The notes beneath the pieces were generated by a model that was not told where the DNA came from, did no database searches, and saw only the letters and a list, made by a program, of their open reading frames with translations. Shown in pieces: positions 8,947 to 17,210 of a DNA stretch of 64,000 nt. Numbering within the stretch: position 1 is the stretch's first letter; every line of letters begins with the position of its first letter. A program made the position numbers and the translations under genes. The stretch comes from Clostridia bacterium (GTDB taxonomy: Bacteria; Bacillota; Clostridia; Oscillospirales; Acutalibacteraceae): NCBI GenBank assembly GCA_017626295.1, contig JAGAJB010000009.1, forward strand, positions 1 to 64,000, given 5' to 3'.

Positions 8947-9561
8947 ATGGAAAACAAAGATACTTTGGAAATTATTTTTATTCGCCACGCCGAAACGCAG
9001 TATGACGATATTGGGGACCGTGACCCAAGCGACGGCGAACTTACCGCAAACGGTGAAATGCAATGTGCCCGGTTGGGTGAGAAACTTAAAGATTTACCCA
9101 TAGATGCGTATATTACAAGTTCCTTGTTGCGTAGTTTTAAAACGGCAACCGGTGTTTGCAAGGCAAAGCCCGATAATCCGCTTCTTGAAATTTGCCCTGA
9201 ACTTGTGGAATGCGGATGTACACCGGGTTATTACGGTTGCAGTGAGGAGTATCTCAGGCGATATTACAAAAACACCAGAATGTGTCCCAACCTTTTCGGG
9301 AGTAAGGAATATGATTTCGGTTGCGAGGAAATTGAGGATAACAATATCCGCGCACAAAAAGTTATAGATTACATACAAAAATGGTTTACATTCGGCGATA
9401 GAGTTGCAGTTTTCAGCCACCACGGAATGCTGGAATATCTTATCCCAACGGCTCTCGGAATCAAGACAAGGGATTTCTTCTTTGCTCTTGATAACATTTC
9501 GGTAACGGCAGTGGATATTTGCCGTGACGGTAACAGAGTTTTGAGATATGTGAATAAGTGA
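8947..9561 (+). CDS. Histidine phosphatase superfamily protein (RHG type)
   Basis: About 204 aa from ATG 8947, which sits 5 nt after ggtga; ATG 8935 is in frame but lacks a ribosome binding site. The phosphohistidine motif FIRHAETQ opens the domain, and the second catalytic His is in FSHHGMLEY. This is the phosphoglycerate-mutase/phosphatase fold, cytosolic, with unknown substrate. As last gene of the glycosidase-transporter group it could dephosphorylate a sugar phosphate, but that is inference. Two further RHG-type proteins occur in this window. Confidence 0.85.
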   Translation: MENKDTLEIIFIRHAETQYDDIGDRDPSDGELTANGEMQCARLGEKLKDLPIDAYITSSLLRSFKTATGVCKAKPDNPLLEICPELVECGCTPGYYGCSEEYLRRYYKNTRMCPNLFGSKEYDFGCEEIEDNNIRAQKVIDYIQKWFTFGDRVAVFSHHGMLEYLIPTALGIKTRDFFFALDNISVTAVDICRDGNRVLRYVNK

Positions 9562-9605
9562 AAACAACGAACGACAGGTTTTTATCACCCGCCGTTCTTT
9601 GTTTT
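9561..9605. terminator. Hairpin between convergent genes
   Basis: aaaacaacgaacg (9561-9573) pairs with cgttctttgtttt (9593-9605) with one mismatch, between the stop of the phosphatase and the convergent HTH gene. It is AT-rich and could serve both strands. Confidence 0.45.
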
Positions 9606-9618
9606 GTGAACTTCTTAT

Positions 9619-10041
9619 TTACAATGTTTCTTCGTTATTATCATATAAATCGTTGTTTATTTCACATACTCCTTTATGTTTTGCTATACCTAAAATAATT
9701 ATACTGTCGCGCTTGTGTTTGGGATAAAGCGGAGCAAATTTGGCTATTTTCAAAGCGGTTTGCACTTCTTCAACAGTCATTTTCATAGCAATGCACAGAC
9801 TTAATAATGTGTTTCGTGACGGATTTCTTGTCCCTGAAAGTACTTGAAATCCGAAAATTTCACTAATTTCTGCACTTTTAATTATGTGTGATTTCGTTAG
9901 ATTTTTTGCTTTTATATATTCGCTTAAGAATTGTGAAATAGTTAAATCTATAAATGCTTCACGGTTTTCTTTTATATAATCTTCGATATTGTTGGCTTTC
10001 AAAAGTTTTTCCATCATTTCATCCGTTGGCATTTTTATCAT
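9619..10041 (-). CDS. HTH (XRE-like) regulator paired with a kinase
   Basis: 140 aa from ATG 10041. The central part (TKSHIIKSAEISEIFGFQVLSG through LLSLCIAMKMT, written in pieces) reads as an XRE/Cro-type helix-turn-helix in which the recognition helix follows SAEIS. An in-frame ATG at 10071 is less likely, because a -10-like TATACT on this strand lies right in front of it. The gene is divergent from a Ser/Thr kinase 71 bp away, with the shared control region between them. The pairing suggests the kinase phosphorylates or signals with this regulator; that is inference. Confidence 0.65.
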   Translation of the reverse strand: MIKMPTDEMMEKLLKANNIEDYIKENREAFIDLTISQFLSEYIKAKNLTKSHIIKSAEISEIFGFQVLSGTRNPSRNTLLSLCIAMKMTVEEVQTALKIAKFAPLYPKHKRDSIIILGIAKHKGVCEINNDLYDNNEETL

Positions 10042-10112
10042 ATCTTTCACTTCCCAAATACATTTTTTCATAGTATAATAAATAAAAATGGGTTTTGCAA
10101 GGAGTTTTTGGT

Positions 10113-10811
10113 TTGATTTTTTTGGAGGATATACTAAAAGAACAATATTCCATAGTAAAAGTCTTTAAAAATACAGAAGAAAAATCAATAGTTTTACTTC
10201 GCCATAAAGTCCATAAAAAGGATATAATCTGCCGAAAATTCAAAGGTGATGCTGAGGCATATAAAATTTTGAACGGAATTATTTTTCCGAACCTACCGAA
10301 AGTGTATGAGGTTGCAAAAGCCGAAGAAAATATTATTGTTTTGGAAGAGTTTATTAAAGGCATAACAGTGGCAGATATACTTTTAAACGGACTTTTTAAC
10401 GAAAGAGGGGTTAAAAGAGTTATAAGTGACTTGTGTGATGCCCTTACAGTTATACATTCTTATGGAATCGTACACCGTGATATAAAACCTGAAAATGTGA
10501 TGATAACGGATGAAGGGACGGTAAAACTGATTGATTTCGATGCGGCAAGACTTTTCAAAAACGGTCAGTCAAAGGATACGAAAATTATCGGTACAGCCGG
10601 GTATGCTGCACCGGAACAGTTCGGACTTGCTCAAAGCGATGAGAGAACCGATATTTTTGCGGTTGGTGTGTTGATGAATGTGATGCTGACAGGCGAGCAC
10701 CCATCAAAAAAAGTGTATCAGGGGAAATTAGCCAAAATAATAGAAAAATGTGTTCAACTTGATCCGCAGAAGCGTTATCGCAATGCAGAAGAATTAAAAA
10801 AAGCCTTATGA
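10113..10811 (+). CDS. Small soluble Hanks-type Ser/Thr protein kinase
   Basis: 232 aa from TTG 10113, placed 8 nt after aaggag; no ATG fits. The catalytic loop HRDIKPEN (H121, D123, N128) and activation segment GTAGYAAPEQFG are intact. The DFG motif reads DFD (141-143), and there is no recognisable Gly-rich loop at the N-terminus. It stops right after the kinase fold, with no transmembrane segment and no PASTA or other sensor domain, unlike PrkC/PknB. It is divergent from an HTH gene. Activity is plausible but the altered DFG and P-loop leave some doubt. Confidence 0.82.
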   Translation: MIFLEDILKEQYSIVKVFKNTEEKSIVLLRHKVHKKDIICRKFKGDAEAYKILNGIIFPNLPKVYEVAKAEENIIVLEEFIKGITVADILLNGLFNERGVKRVISDLCDALTVIHSYGIVHRDIKPENVMITDEGTVKLIDFDAARLFKNGQSKDTKIIGTAGYAAPEQFGLAQSDERTDIFAVGVLMNVMLTGEHPSKKVYQGKLAKIIEKCVQLDPQKRYRNAEELKKAL

Positions 10812-10849
10812 TTTTCGAAAACCTATGCAGCCCGCATAGTACAAAAATA

Positions 10850-10888
10850 CCACCCTCGGTTAAAATGAATGAGGGTGGTTGTTTGTTT
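10850..10888 (+). terminator. Rho-independent terminator after the kinase gene
   Basis: Perfect 8-bp stem ccaccctc (10850-10857)/gagggtgg (10871-10878), then ttgtttgttt. It lies between the convergent kinase and ribbon-helix-helix genes. Confidence 0.8.
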
Positions 10889-11054
10889 AATCATCAGACT
10901 TCATCATATCATTAAGAGCATATTCACAACATTGAACAACTAACTGATTAAAAGAAATATTGTTTTGGTCGGCAATAGTCTGTAATCTGTTGATAAGTTC
11001 ATCAGGCATACGTATAGTCTTATTTGATTTTTGCTGGTTCTGTATTTCAAACAT
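10887..11054 (-). CDS. 55-aa ribbon-helix-helix (Arc/MetJ-like) regulator
   Basis: A short reading frame of 55 residues starting at ATG 11054 behind gaggtgat at good spacing. The sequence KTIRMPDELINRLQTIA, then NISFNQLVVQCCEYAL, fits a beta strand plus two helices of the ribbon-helix-helix fold, which binds DNA as a dimer through the N-terminal strand. The family often autoregulates. An 11-bp inverted repeat at 11074-11100 lies just upstream and a second repeat overlaps the divergent promoter, which supports a local repressor. Convergent with the kinase gene. The target is inferred. Confidence 0.75.
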   Translation of the reverse strand: MFEIQNQQKSNKTIRMPDELINRLQTIADQNNISFNQLVVQCCEYALNDMMKSDD

Positions 11055-11073
11055 TCGATCACCTCATACTATA

Positions 11074-11100
11074 AATTTTATTGCAAATGGCAATAAAATT
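11074..11100. promoter_or_regulatory. Palindromic operator candidate for the RHH regulator
   Basis: Perfect 11-bp arms aattttattgc (11074-11084) and gcaataaaatt (11090-11100) around a 5-nt spacer, 20 bp upstream of the ribbon-helix-helix start. Confidence 0.55.
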
Positions 11101-11114
11101 ATACAAGTAAAATA

Positions 11115-11158
11115 GCAAGTAAAATTAACTTGCAAAGCCCAAATAAATATGATAGTAT
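11115..11158 (+). promoter_or_regulatory. Promoter with overlapping inverted repeat
   Basis: -35 TTGCAA (11130-11135) and -10 TAGTAT (11153-11158) with a 17-bp spacer serve the zinc-ribbon gene. An inverted repeat gcaagt/acttgc (11115-11133) overlaps the -35, and aagtaaaat is directly repeated just upstream. The layout suggests repression, perhaps by the divergent ribbon-helix-helix protein. Confidence 0.55.
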
Positions 11159-11188
11159 GGAATTATAAAAATGGAAAGAAGGATTTTT

Positions 11189-12604
11189 ATGAGTTTATGT
11201 CCTAATTGCGGAAAAGAACTGCCCGAGGGTGTGGCAGTATGCGAATGTGAAAATCAACAGTTGGCAGAAACTACTATAAACGAAGTCCCTGTTGAATCCC
11301 CTGTTGACGAAACTGCCACGGTTTCTCCGGAGACACCTATCGTTACACCACTGGAAAGCGAAGTTCCCGAGGTTGACGGTATGCTCGTGACATCTGATAA
11401 TAACGATGACGATGAAGAGTATCTTGGGGCAACCAAAAATTGTAAGGTAATAAATGTTCTTAGTCTCATTCTTTTTGTCGAGGGTATAATTTCGCTTTTG
11501 TTAATAAACAGATGGATGGCAGCAATACTGTTCTTTGTGGCAGAGATATTTGTTCTGTTACCTAATACCAAAGTGCAGAAACTTTGTAAGGTAAAAAATT
11601 CGATGGCGGATAAGAAATCTCAGCAGGCAAAGATAAAAGAAACCACCAAGAGACTTAAGTCAAAGAATATAAATTTCAAATTTTCTTTCATTATAGCAAT
11701 AATATGTCTTGTTAGCCTTATTGTTTCATTTATTATTCCTTCACCGCTTATAGGTAGAACAAAGAACGGTAACGAAAATGACATCACAGTTACCGACTCC
11801 GAGGAACCTATGACCGAAGGAAAAACTCAGGCCGTAACTGAGACCGGTAAAGATCCATCAACGGATGATTCGGATACAAGTGCTTCGGATGGTTATGCTG
11901 TAGAGCCGATTGTTGGTGGCTTTAGATATTACGAATCTGTTGATCTTTTTACAGCAACACCGGTATCTACACCTTATCCTCACGCCAGTTATTTGAATTT
12001 TGAGGCGGATGGGACAGGGAATTTAACGATTAAAACAAATTCATCCAATGGAAAGGCTCTTTTTGAGACGACATGGGAATTCGTTGAAATTGAAGAAAAT
12101 ATGAGGAAATATATTGTCTATACCCATACAAATGAAACACTGTATGTGTATTATGCTGACGACGATACATGTGTAATGTTTACTGCATCGGCTATCAATA
12201 CATACGAGCGAGTTAAGGGTAATGCACAAGAGAATGTATCGGGAATTACAACGAGTTCGGTTTATGATATTGAAAATACCAGTTTTAATTTTGCCTACGA
12301 ATATGATCCCGAAACAAAATACGAAAACACATCGCCTCAAACGCCTTACATAGACAGACTATCTTTTTACAGTGCTAACGGGTTTAGTGCATTTATAAAG
12401 ACGGCAACATCTTCTAACCCTTACGATTCAGAATTCATTATAGGAAAATGGTATTATGAAAAAACGGATGAAGGATTTTTCTATTACAGAATCGAATTTG
12501 ACGAAGGTGCAGTGTGGGAAGTGAGATACTCACCGGATCAAGATATGTGTATTATGGTAGATAATAACGGAGTTATGTCTTATTTTGAACGAAATGCGGA
12601 ATAA
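11189..12604 (+). CDS. Zinc-ribbon membrane protein with extracytoplasmic domain
   Basis: 471 aa from ATG 11189, 6 nt after agaagg. The N-terminus holds a zinc-ribbon knuckle CPNCGKELPEG with a second, shortened pair CEC. An acidic Pro/Thr-rich linker follows, then hydrophobic segments at about 90-125 and 165-190, a Thr/Ser/Asp-rich spacer and a ~230-residue outer domain that I do not recognise. Such zinc-ribbon/transmembrane proteins are common in Clostridia and mostly uncharacterised. It precedes a second zinc-ribbon protein. In-frame ATG 11171 is too close to the promoter. Role unknown. Confidence 0.7.
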   Translation: MSLCPNCGKELPEGVAVCECENQQLAETTINEVPVESPVDETATVSPETPIVTPLESEVPEVDGMLVTSDNNDDDEEYLGATKNCKVINVLSLILFVEGIISLLLINRWMAAILFFVAEIFVLLPNTKVQKLCKVKNSMADKKSQQAKIKETTKRLKSKNINFKFSFIIAIICLVSLIVSFIIPSPLIGRTKNGNENDITVTDSEEPMTEGKTQAVTETGKDPSTDDSDTSASDGYAVEPIVGGFRYYESVDLFTATPVSTPYPHASYLNFEADGTGNLTIKTNSSNGKALFETTWEFVEIEENMRKYIVYTHTNETLYVYYADDDTCVMFTASAINTYERVKGNAQENVSGITTSSVYDIENTSFNFAYEYDPETKYENTSPQTPYIDRLSFYSANGFSAFIKTATSSNPYDSEFIIGKWYYEKTDEGFFYYRIEFDEGAVWEVRYSPDQDMCIMVDNNGVMSYFERNAE

Positions 12605-12616
12605 TTATGCCTTTCC

Positions 12617-12645
12617 TTGCTTTTTACTCATCAGAGGCTTATAAT
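12617..12645 (+). promoter_or_regulatory. Promoter for the second zinc-ribbon gene
   Basis: -35 TTGCTT (12617-12622), 17-bp spacer, -10 TATAAT (12640-12645). The expected transcript would start almost at the ribosome binding site aggtgat (12651-12657), giving a very short leader. Confidence 0.65.
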
Positions 12646-12661
12646 ATTATAGGTGATAAAA

Positions 12662-13582
12662 ATGAGTGTAATTAAATGTTCTCATTGTGGCAAGGAGTTG
12701 CCCGTAGAGTCTAACTTCTGCCCCTACTGTATGGAACAAATAAATAAACCTGTTGAGGTAAATATTCCGAAAGGAAAGAAAAGAATTAGTAAAGAACGGC
12801 TTATTATGGTCTCTATAACACTTCTTCTTTCGGTGATTACGGTGGGGTTACTAATATCCCGTTATTACAATATTCCCATAAGCGAGATAGATATTAAAAT
12901 CAGTGATACCACTGAGGATTCCAATAAAACCCAAGGTTTGCAAATCTTTAAGGATACGGTAGAAACAGAAGGCGAAAACAGACCGGAAGATGGAAATGCA
13001 ACTGAGTATGAAATCAAATCTGAAAAAACTACACATGCTGACAGGAATATAAATATCGTCGCAGATATGAACGAGGGGACCGATACACCTGTAAACAGGT
13101 ATCCTGTGGAAGGAACAACACAAAAGGATAATAGTATCTCTTCTGTAGGTAATACCTCACAGGGTAACTTCACAGATAATAAAGAGGAAAAAACAACACA
13201 TAGCGGTAACAACAGCGGAAGTGTTGCAGAAACGCAAACAAAAGAATGTAAGCATAATTGGATTGCTCAAACAAAAATTGTTCATCACGAAGAAGTTGGT
13301 CATTACGAAGAAGTATCAAAGCAACGACCTGTTAAATTATACAGATGCGATGTGTGCTCTGAAGAATATGACAGTATAAATAAATATTACAATCATTTTG
13401 ACAATACGCATACGCCTATGTATGACGGCGACCCTATTACAATATTCCGCGAAGAATATACTACCGATACGGAGTACGAGTATTACACAGAAACCCAATG
13501 GGTGTTGGATGAAGATGCCTATGATGAAACAGTTATAATCGGATACTTATGCTCCTATTGCGGAAAAAGTAAAGAGAATTAA
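12662..13582 (+). CDS. Zinc-ribbon, single-pass membrane protein with zinc-finger-like tail
   Basis: 306 aa from ATG 12662; the in-frame GTG 12653 lies inside the ribosome binding site. The N-terminal double-CxxC ribbon (CSHCGKELP...CPYC) is followed by a single transmembrane segment (~45-65), a ~130-residue low-complexity Thr/Glu/Asn linker, and a C-terminal domain with CDVCSEEY, a His-x4-His pair as in a C2H2 finger, His/Glu-rich repeats (HHEEVGHYEEV) and a final CSYCGK. Predicted topology puts the Cys/His-rich tail outside the cell. Function unknown; metal sensing is only a guess. Confidence 0.68.
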   Translation: MSVIKCSHCGKELPVESNFCPYCMEQINKPVEVNIPKGKKRISKERLIMVSITLLLSVITVGLLISRYYNIPISEIDIKISDTTEDSNKTQGLQIFKDTVETEGENRPEDGNATEYEIKSEKTTHADRNINIVADMNEGTDTPVNRYPVEGTTQKDNSISSVGNTSQGNFTDNKEEKTTHSGNNSGSVAETQTKECKHNWIAQTKIVHHEEVGHYEEVSKQRPVKLYRCDVCSEEYDSINKYYNHFDNTHTPMYDGDPITIFREEYTTDTEYEYYTETQWVLDEDAYDETVIIGYLCSYCGKSKEN

Positions 13583-13587
13583 AAAAG

Positions 13588-13632
13588 AAGACTACAAGCC
13601 TGCCTTTTCGGTAAGTTTGTAGTCTTTTTTAT
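13588..13632 (+). terminator. Rho-independent terminator after the zinc-ribbon gene
   Basis: aagactacaa (13588-13597) pairs with ttgtagtctt (13617-13626), followed by Ts to 13630. Confidence 0.8.
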
Positions 13633-13680
13633 GGGAAATTAAGTTGAATAAAACGAGAAACACACAAATGTAAAAAACAC

Positions 13681-14997
13681 TCACTTAACAGATATTGTGT
13701 TTTTTAAGACCTGACCCTTAAGAGCGTAGGGGCTGTAAGCAGTGGTTTTTACTTTGTAGGAGCCTTTTTCGAGAGAGCCCAGGTTAACTTTTACATCTTC
13801 GTTTGTTGCCCTTACGTATTCTGAAATAACGGTTTTTTCAAAGACCTTTTTATTATCAGAATTTGTTACGGTAATTTTATAGTTTTCTGCGAAGTAGTAA
13901 CCCTTTGCTTCGGGGAAAGTGATTATTGTTTCGCCATTTTCATTGATTGACGTTGTGATTTTTGCATTTTCGGGGAAAAGAGGTTTACTATCAAGGGATT
14001 TTTGCTGACTCCAGGTGTATGCTTTTTTTGAAGTCTTGCCCGGATTTGTGAAATAGTAATCAACATTTTCAAAAAACATTCTGTTGGGAGCATCGTAAAG
14101 TTTCATACTCACATTACCCGCTGCATCAACTTCAACAAGCCACGCGCCGCCCGATTTACCGGGGGCATCCTTGTCACCGTCTATGTAATTAAGGTTACCC
14201 ATAAATGCGCTGAGTGACCCACATCCCACGGCAGTAAATGCCCCTTGCCATACACTTCGGGGGTCGGAGGGTGCATAGTGGGAATGACCCGAAAAATCCA
14301 CAACCTGAGGGAATTTATTCAAAACTGATTTTATATTACGGTCGCCCCAGTTACCGCTACCGTAAACTGTTAATGTGGGGGCAGGATGTTGATAGACAAA
14401 AACGGGTTTTTCGGGATTTTCCCGTGTGGCATTACGGAGTTTTTCTTGAAGCCAATTGACTTTACCCGTAAAGTTTTTGCCGTCATCATCGTAGGAAACG
14501 CCAATAAAGTGATAGCCGTTTATAACAATATCCGTATCAACGTTTTCGTTTATATATTTTTTGTAAACCTTATAGCCCACAGTTGCATCTACATCACGGT
14601 AGTCAATAAATTCGTGGTTACCGAGGACTATAAGTAACTCGGTTTCTTCCCGTTTATTTTCATTTATTATTTTGTTGAAAATTTCGTATTCTTTTTCGGC
14701 ACCACCGCCTGTAAAATCCCCTGCAACAACAATTGCATCAAAATTTTTATAAGATTTACTCTCGGAGTAATCATACATATCTTTGAACAAATTTCTGAGC
14801 CTTGTGGCGGCTTCCTGATTTTCTTCACCGTTAAGGTGAATATCCGAGCATACCGCAAAACGAAGAACGGGCTCAAAATCCTTGGGGGTTGTTATTTTCT
14901 CGGCATTAAGACCGTTCTTAATACCCGAAGGTAAAAAGCAAAGACCGAAAACCGATGTGAGTGTTTTAGAAAGAAACTGTGAAAGAGCGTTTGTCAT
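13681..14997 (-). CDS. Calcineurin-like metallophosphoesterase
   Basis: 438 aa. All metallophosphoesterase blocks are present: CSDIHLNG (~50), VAGDFTGGG, VLGNHEF, YQHPAP and SGHSHYAP, giving the two-metal site. After the catalytic domain (~45-320), a ~100-residue beta-rich C-terminal domain with an ENGETIITFPEA stretch resembles an immunoglobulin-like module. The first 20 residues are mildly hydrophobic but I see no convincing signal peptide. Substrate unknown. The M20 peptidase gene lies 31 bp upstream in the same direction, so the two may be co-transcribed. Confidence 0.82.
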   Translation of the reverse strand: MTNALSQFLSKTLTSVFGLCFLPSGIKNGLNAEKITTPKDFEPVLRFAVCSDIHLNGEENQEAATRLRNLFKDMYDYSESKSYKNFDAIVVAGDFTGGGAEKEYEIFNKIINENKREETELLIVLGNHEFIDYRDVDATVGYKVYKKYINENVDTDIVINGYHFIGVSYDDDGKNFTGKVNWLQEKLRNATRENPEKPVFVYQHPAPTLTVYGSGNWGDRNIKSVLNKFPQVVDFSGHSHYAPSDPRSVWQGAFTAVGCGSLSAFMGNLNYIDGDKDAPGKSGGAWLVEVDAAGNVSMKLYDAPNRMFFENVDYYFTNPGKTSKKAYTWSQQKSLDSKPLFPENAKITTSINENGETIITFPEAKGYYFAENYKITVTNSDNKKVFEKTVISEYVRATNEDVKVNLGSLEKGSYKVKTTAYSPYALKGQVLKNTISVK

Positions 14998-15028
14998 AAG
15001 TTAAAAATCCTTTTTAAATTTTATCGGA

Positions 15029-16480
15029 TTAATTGTGATTCTTTATGTAATACTTATAGAATTTTACGCAGTCGGCAACTTCTTTTACGCCTATGCTTTC
15101 GTTAGCGGCGTGCATTGCCGCAAGTTGCTGGTTGCTCATTTTAATGGGGCAGAATCTTAAGCAGTTATCGGCAATTTCTTCATAATGACGGCAGTCTGTT
15201 CCGCCTGTCATAAGATAAGGGATAACACCTGCATCCGGGTAGCACTCGTTAAGGCATTTTTTAAGATAACCGAATTCCTCGCCTTTATAATCCACACTGT
15301 TTGAAGCGTTTCTTGCGTGGATGATTTCAAATTCCAGATCATATTTATCCGCGTATTTTTTAAGTACTGCAAGTGATTCTTCAACATTCTGGTGAGGTGA
15401 GGGTCTGAGGTTACAAACAATATACGCTTCCGAGGGGATAACGTTGGGCGAATGTGAACCTTCAGCCATTGTGCAACAGAAGGTTGTTTTAACGAAAGCA
15501 TTGCACATGGGCGAAACCATAGGCAAAACTTTTGTAAGCAAGCCTTTGAAGAGCCACATATTACCCAATACCATTCTGAGAGGGAAGCCTAAAAACGGCG
15601 CCGCTTCGTCGAGCATTGCATAAACAGGGCCCGAAATTTCGGCTTTAAAGGGTTTATCTTTCTCAATATCTGCAACGAATTTTGAAAGTCTTGCAAGGGG
15701 AGTGTTGCTCTTAGGTGTAGAGGAGTGACCGCCCTTGCCTTTTGCAATAACTTTAAGGTCTATATAGCCTTTTTCAAGAAGACCGATTGCGGCACACCAA
15801 CCTTTCATAGTGGGAAGTTGGTCTTTAAGAATTGCACCGCCTTCATCCATTGCAACGTCAAGATGAACGCCTTTAGATTTAAGGTAATTTACAAGTTTCG
15901 GTGCGCCGTCACCTGAGATTTCTTCGTCAACAGCAGTTGCGAGGTAAACATCGCAAGGAGGCTCGAAGCCTTCTGCAAGTAATTCTTCAATAGCCTGGAA
16001 TTCTGAAAATACAGTAGATTTACAGTCCATAGAGCCTCTGCCGTGGATGTTACCGTCAGCAATTTCACCTAAGAACGGGTCACGTTCCCAGTTAGGCTCG
16101 TCAGCCGTAACAACATCCTGATGTCCCATAAGCAAAAGGCCGTTTCTTTTGGGGTCTTTACCGGGCCAGCGGAACAAGAGGTTACCCTCTATCTCGGTAC
16201 ATTCAAGTTTTGAGAAAACGAGAGGGAAGTTTTTTTTCATAACTTCGTGGAGTTTATAGAACTCGGAGAGGTCGGTATTACCTCTTAAAGAAATAGTAGG
16301 AACTTTTATCATTTCAGAAAGTTTCTGAGCGTAAGTGTCGGCTTCCTCTTTGGTGGGGTTAATTGCGGGGTTGTTATTGTTTGGTTTAGCCTTAATTTTA
16401 ACTGCCTTTATTGCCGCAACGGCGAGTAAAAGCAAGAAAACTGCTAAAATAACAAGCAGAGCAAATCCGATATACTTCAT
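15029..16480 (-). CDS. M20-family metallopeptidase (PM20D1/CPS1-like) with N-terminal anchor
   Basis: 483 aa. A strong N-terminal transmembrane segment (residues ~4-27) is followed by an M20 catalytic domain: LLMGHQDVV, GRGSMDCK, the Glu pair in AVDEEISGDGAP, and the dimerisation lid region with GGHSSTPK. The late His lies in CRHYEEIADN. Length and motif order match carboxypeptidase S/PM20D1-type enzymes acting on N-acyl amino acids or dipeptides. It is probably membrane-anchored with the enzyme outside, or a retained signal anchor. It lies upstream of the phosphoesterase. Confidence 0.85.
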   Translation of the reverse strand: MKYIGFALLVILAVFLLLLAVAAIKAVKIKAKPNNNNPAINPTKEEADTYAQKLSEMIKVPTISLRGNTDLSEFYKLHEVMKKNFPLVFSKLECTEIEGNLLFRWPGKDPKRNGLLLMGHQDVVTADEPNWERDPFLGEIADGNIHGRGSMDCKSTVFSEFQAIEELLAEGFEPPCDVYLATAVDEEISGDGAPKLVNYLKSKGVHLDVAMDEGGAILKDQLPTMKGWCAAIGLLEKGYIDLKVIAKGKGGHSSTPKSNTPLARLSKFVADIEKDKPFKAEISGPVYAMLDEAAPFLGFPLRMVLGNMWLFKGLLTKVLPMVSPMCNAFVKTTFCCTMAEGSHSPNVIPSEAYIVCNLRPSPHQNVEESLAVLKKYADKYDLEFEIIHARNASNSVDYKGEEFGYLKKCLNECYPDAGVIPYLMTGGTDCRHYEEIADNCLRFCPIKMSNQQLAAMHAANESIGVKEVADCVKFYKYYIKNHN

Positions 16481-16583
16481 TTTATCATATCCTTTCGGTA
16501 TTTTACTGCCATAATTATACTACTTGTTTTTTGAGAAGTAAATAAGGAAGTGAATTTTTGCAAATCGTAACAAGGGAAATATT

Positions 16584-16612
16584 TTGACATAGATATTTTA
16601 TAGTGATATACT
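16584..16612 (+). promoter_or_regulatory. Strong sigma-A promoter
   Basis: Consensus -35 TTGACA (16584-16589), 17-bp spacer, -10 TATACT (16607-16612), about 55 bp before the first gene of a plus-strand run that continues to about 25.4 kb. Confidence 0.75.
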
Positions 16613-16667
16613 TGAATAACATGGTTATTTATATATACCCAATAAATTTTTTGGAACAGGTGTTAAT

Positions 16668-17194
16668 ATGAGTGACAACGGTTTTAAAGATTATATTGAA
16701 AACAGAACATTGGATGATATAATGGCGGCTTATGATGAGCAACGTGACGAATGGGAAACTTTGCTTATAATTGAGAATGATGAGGTTCGTAAATTCCGTC
16801 ACAGTAACGGTAAGGATTTTTTCTGCCAGCAGTATAATCCTCAGGATGAAGAATATGTTGTTAATGAAAAAATGAAAGAAGTTTTATGGGGAAAAACCGT
16901 TGAAGAACAAATGGAACATTTTTTGTTACCAACTCAATAAGGCTTTACTCAACTGCATACGGTGAGATTACCAAAGAAAATTTGAGAGAAAATGCGGTTA
17001 AACTTTGTGACTATGACCGAGTAACAGAATTACTTTTAAAAGGTAAAATTTTAGTGGGAGCAAAAATAAAAAGTCATTGGGGCGAGGGATTTTTGTTGCC
17101 CGAAAAACGCGTGTGTACATACTATGCCTGTGATAACGAGGGCAGCGGAACTAAAGAACGCGAAGATTACGCATATTTAATTTTTGCAGAATAA
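16668..17194 (+). pseudogene. Unrecognised ~175-aa protein, interrupted by a -1 frameshift
   Basis: ATG 16668 opens 90 codons ending at TAA 16938-16940. Protein-like sequence (FVTNSIRLYSTAYGEI, then KENLRENAVKLCDYD) continues in the -1 frame without a break to 17194. The switch maps to a run of six Ts at 16919-16924; one more T would give a single ~175-aa protein. Possible explanations are a sequencing or assembly error, a real loss-of-function mutation, or programmed -1 slippage at T TTT TTG. The second half has no ribosome binding site, only a TTG at 16982. I recognise no family. It lies just upstream of a histidine phosphatase and the CooC cluster. Confidence 0.6.
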
Positions 17195-17210
17195 AAAAGA
17201 GGTAACTTTT

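Noticed and set aside
9094-9588. 164-codon minus-strand frame over the histidine phosphatase
   Set aside because: Antisense of a gene with clear catalytic motifs; no ribosome binding site or recognisable domain.
10887-11054. Antitoxin of a toxin-antitoxin module
   Set aside because: The RHH protein has no adjacent co-directional toxin-like gene; a repressor role fits the palindromes better.
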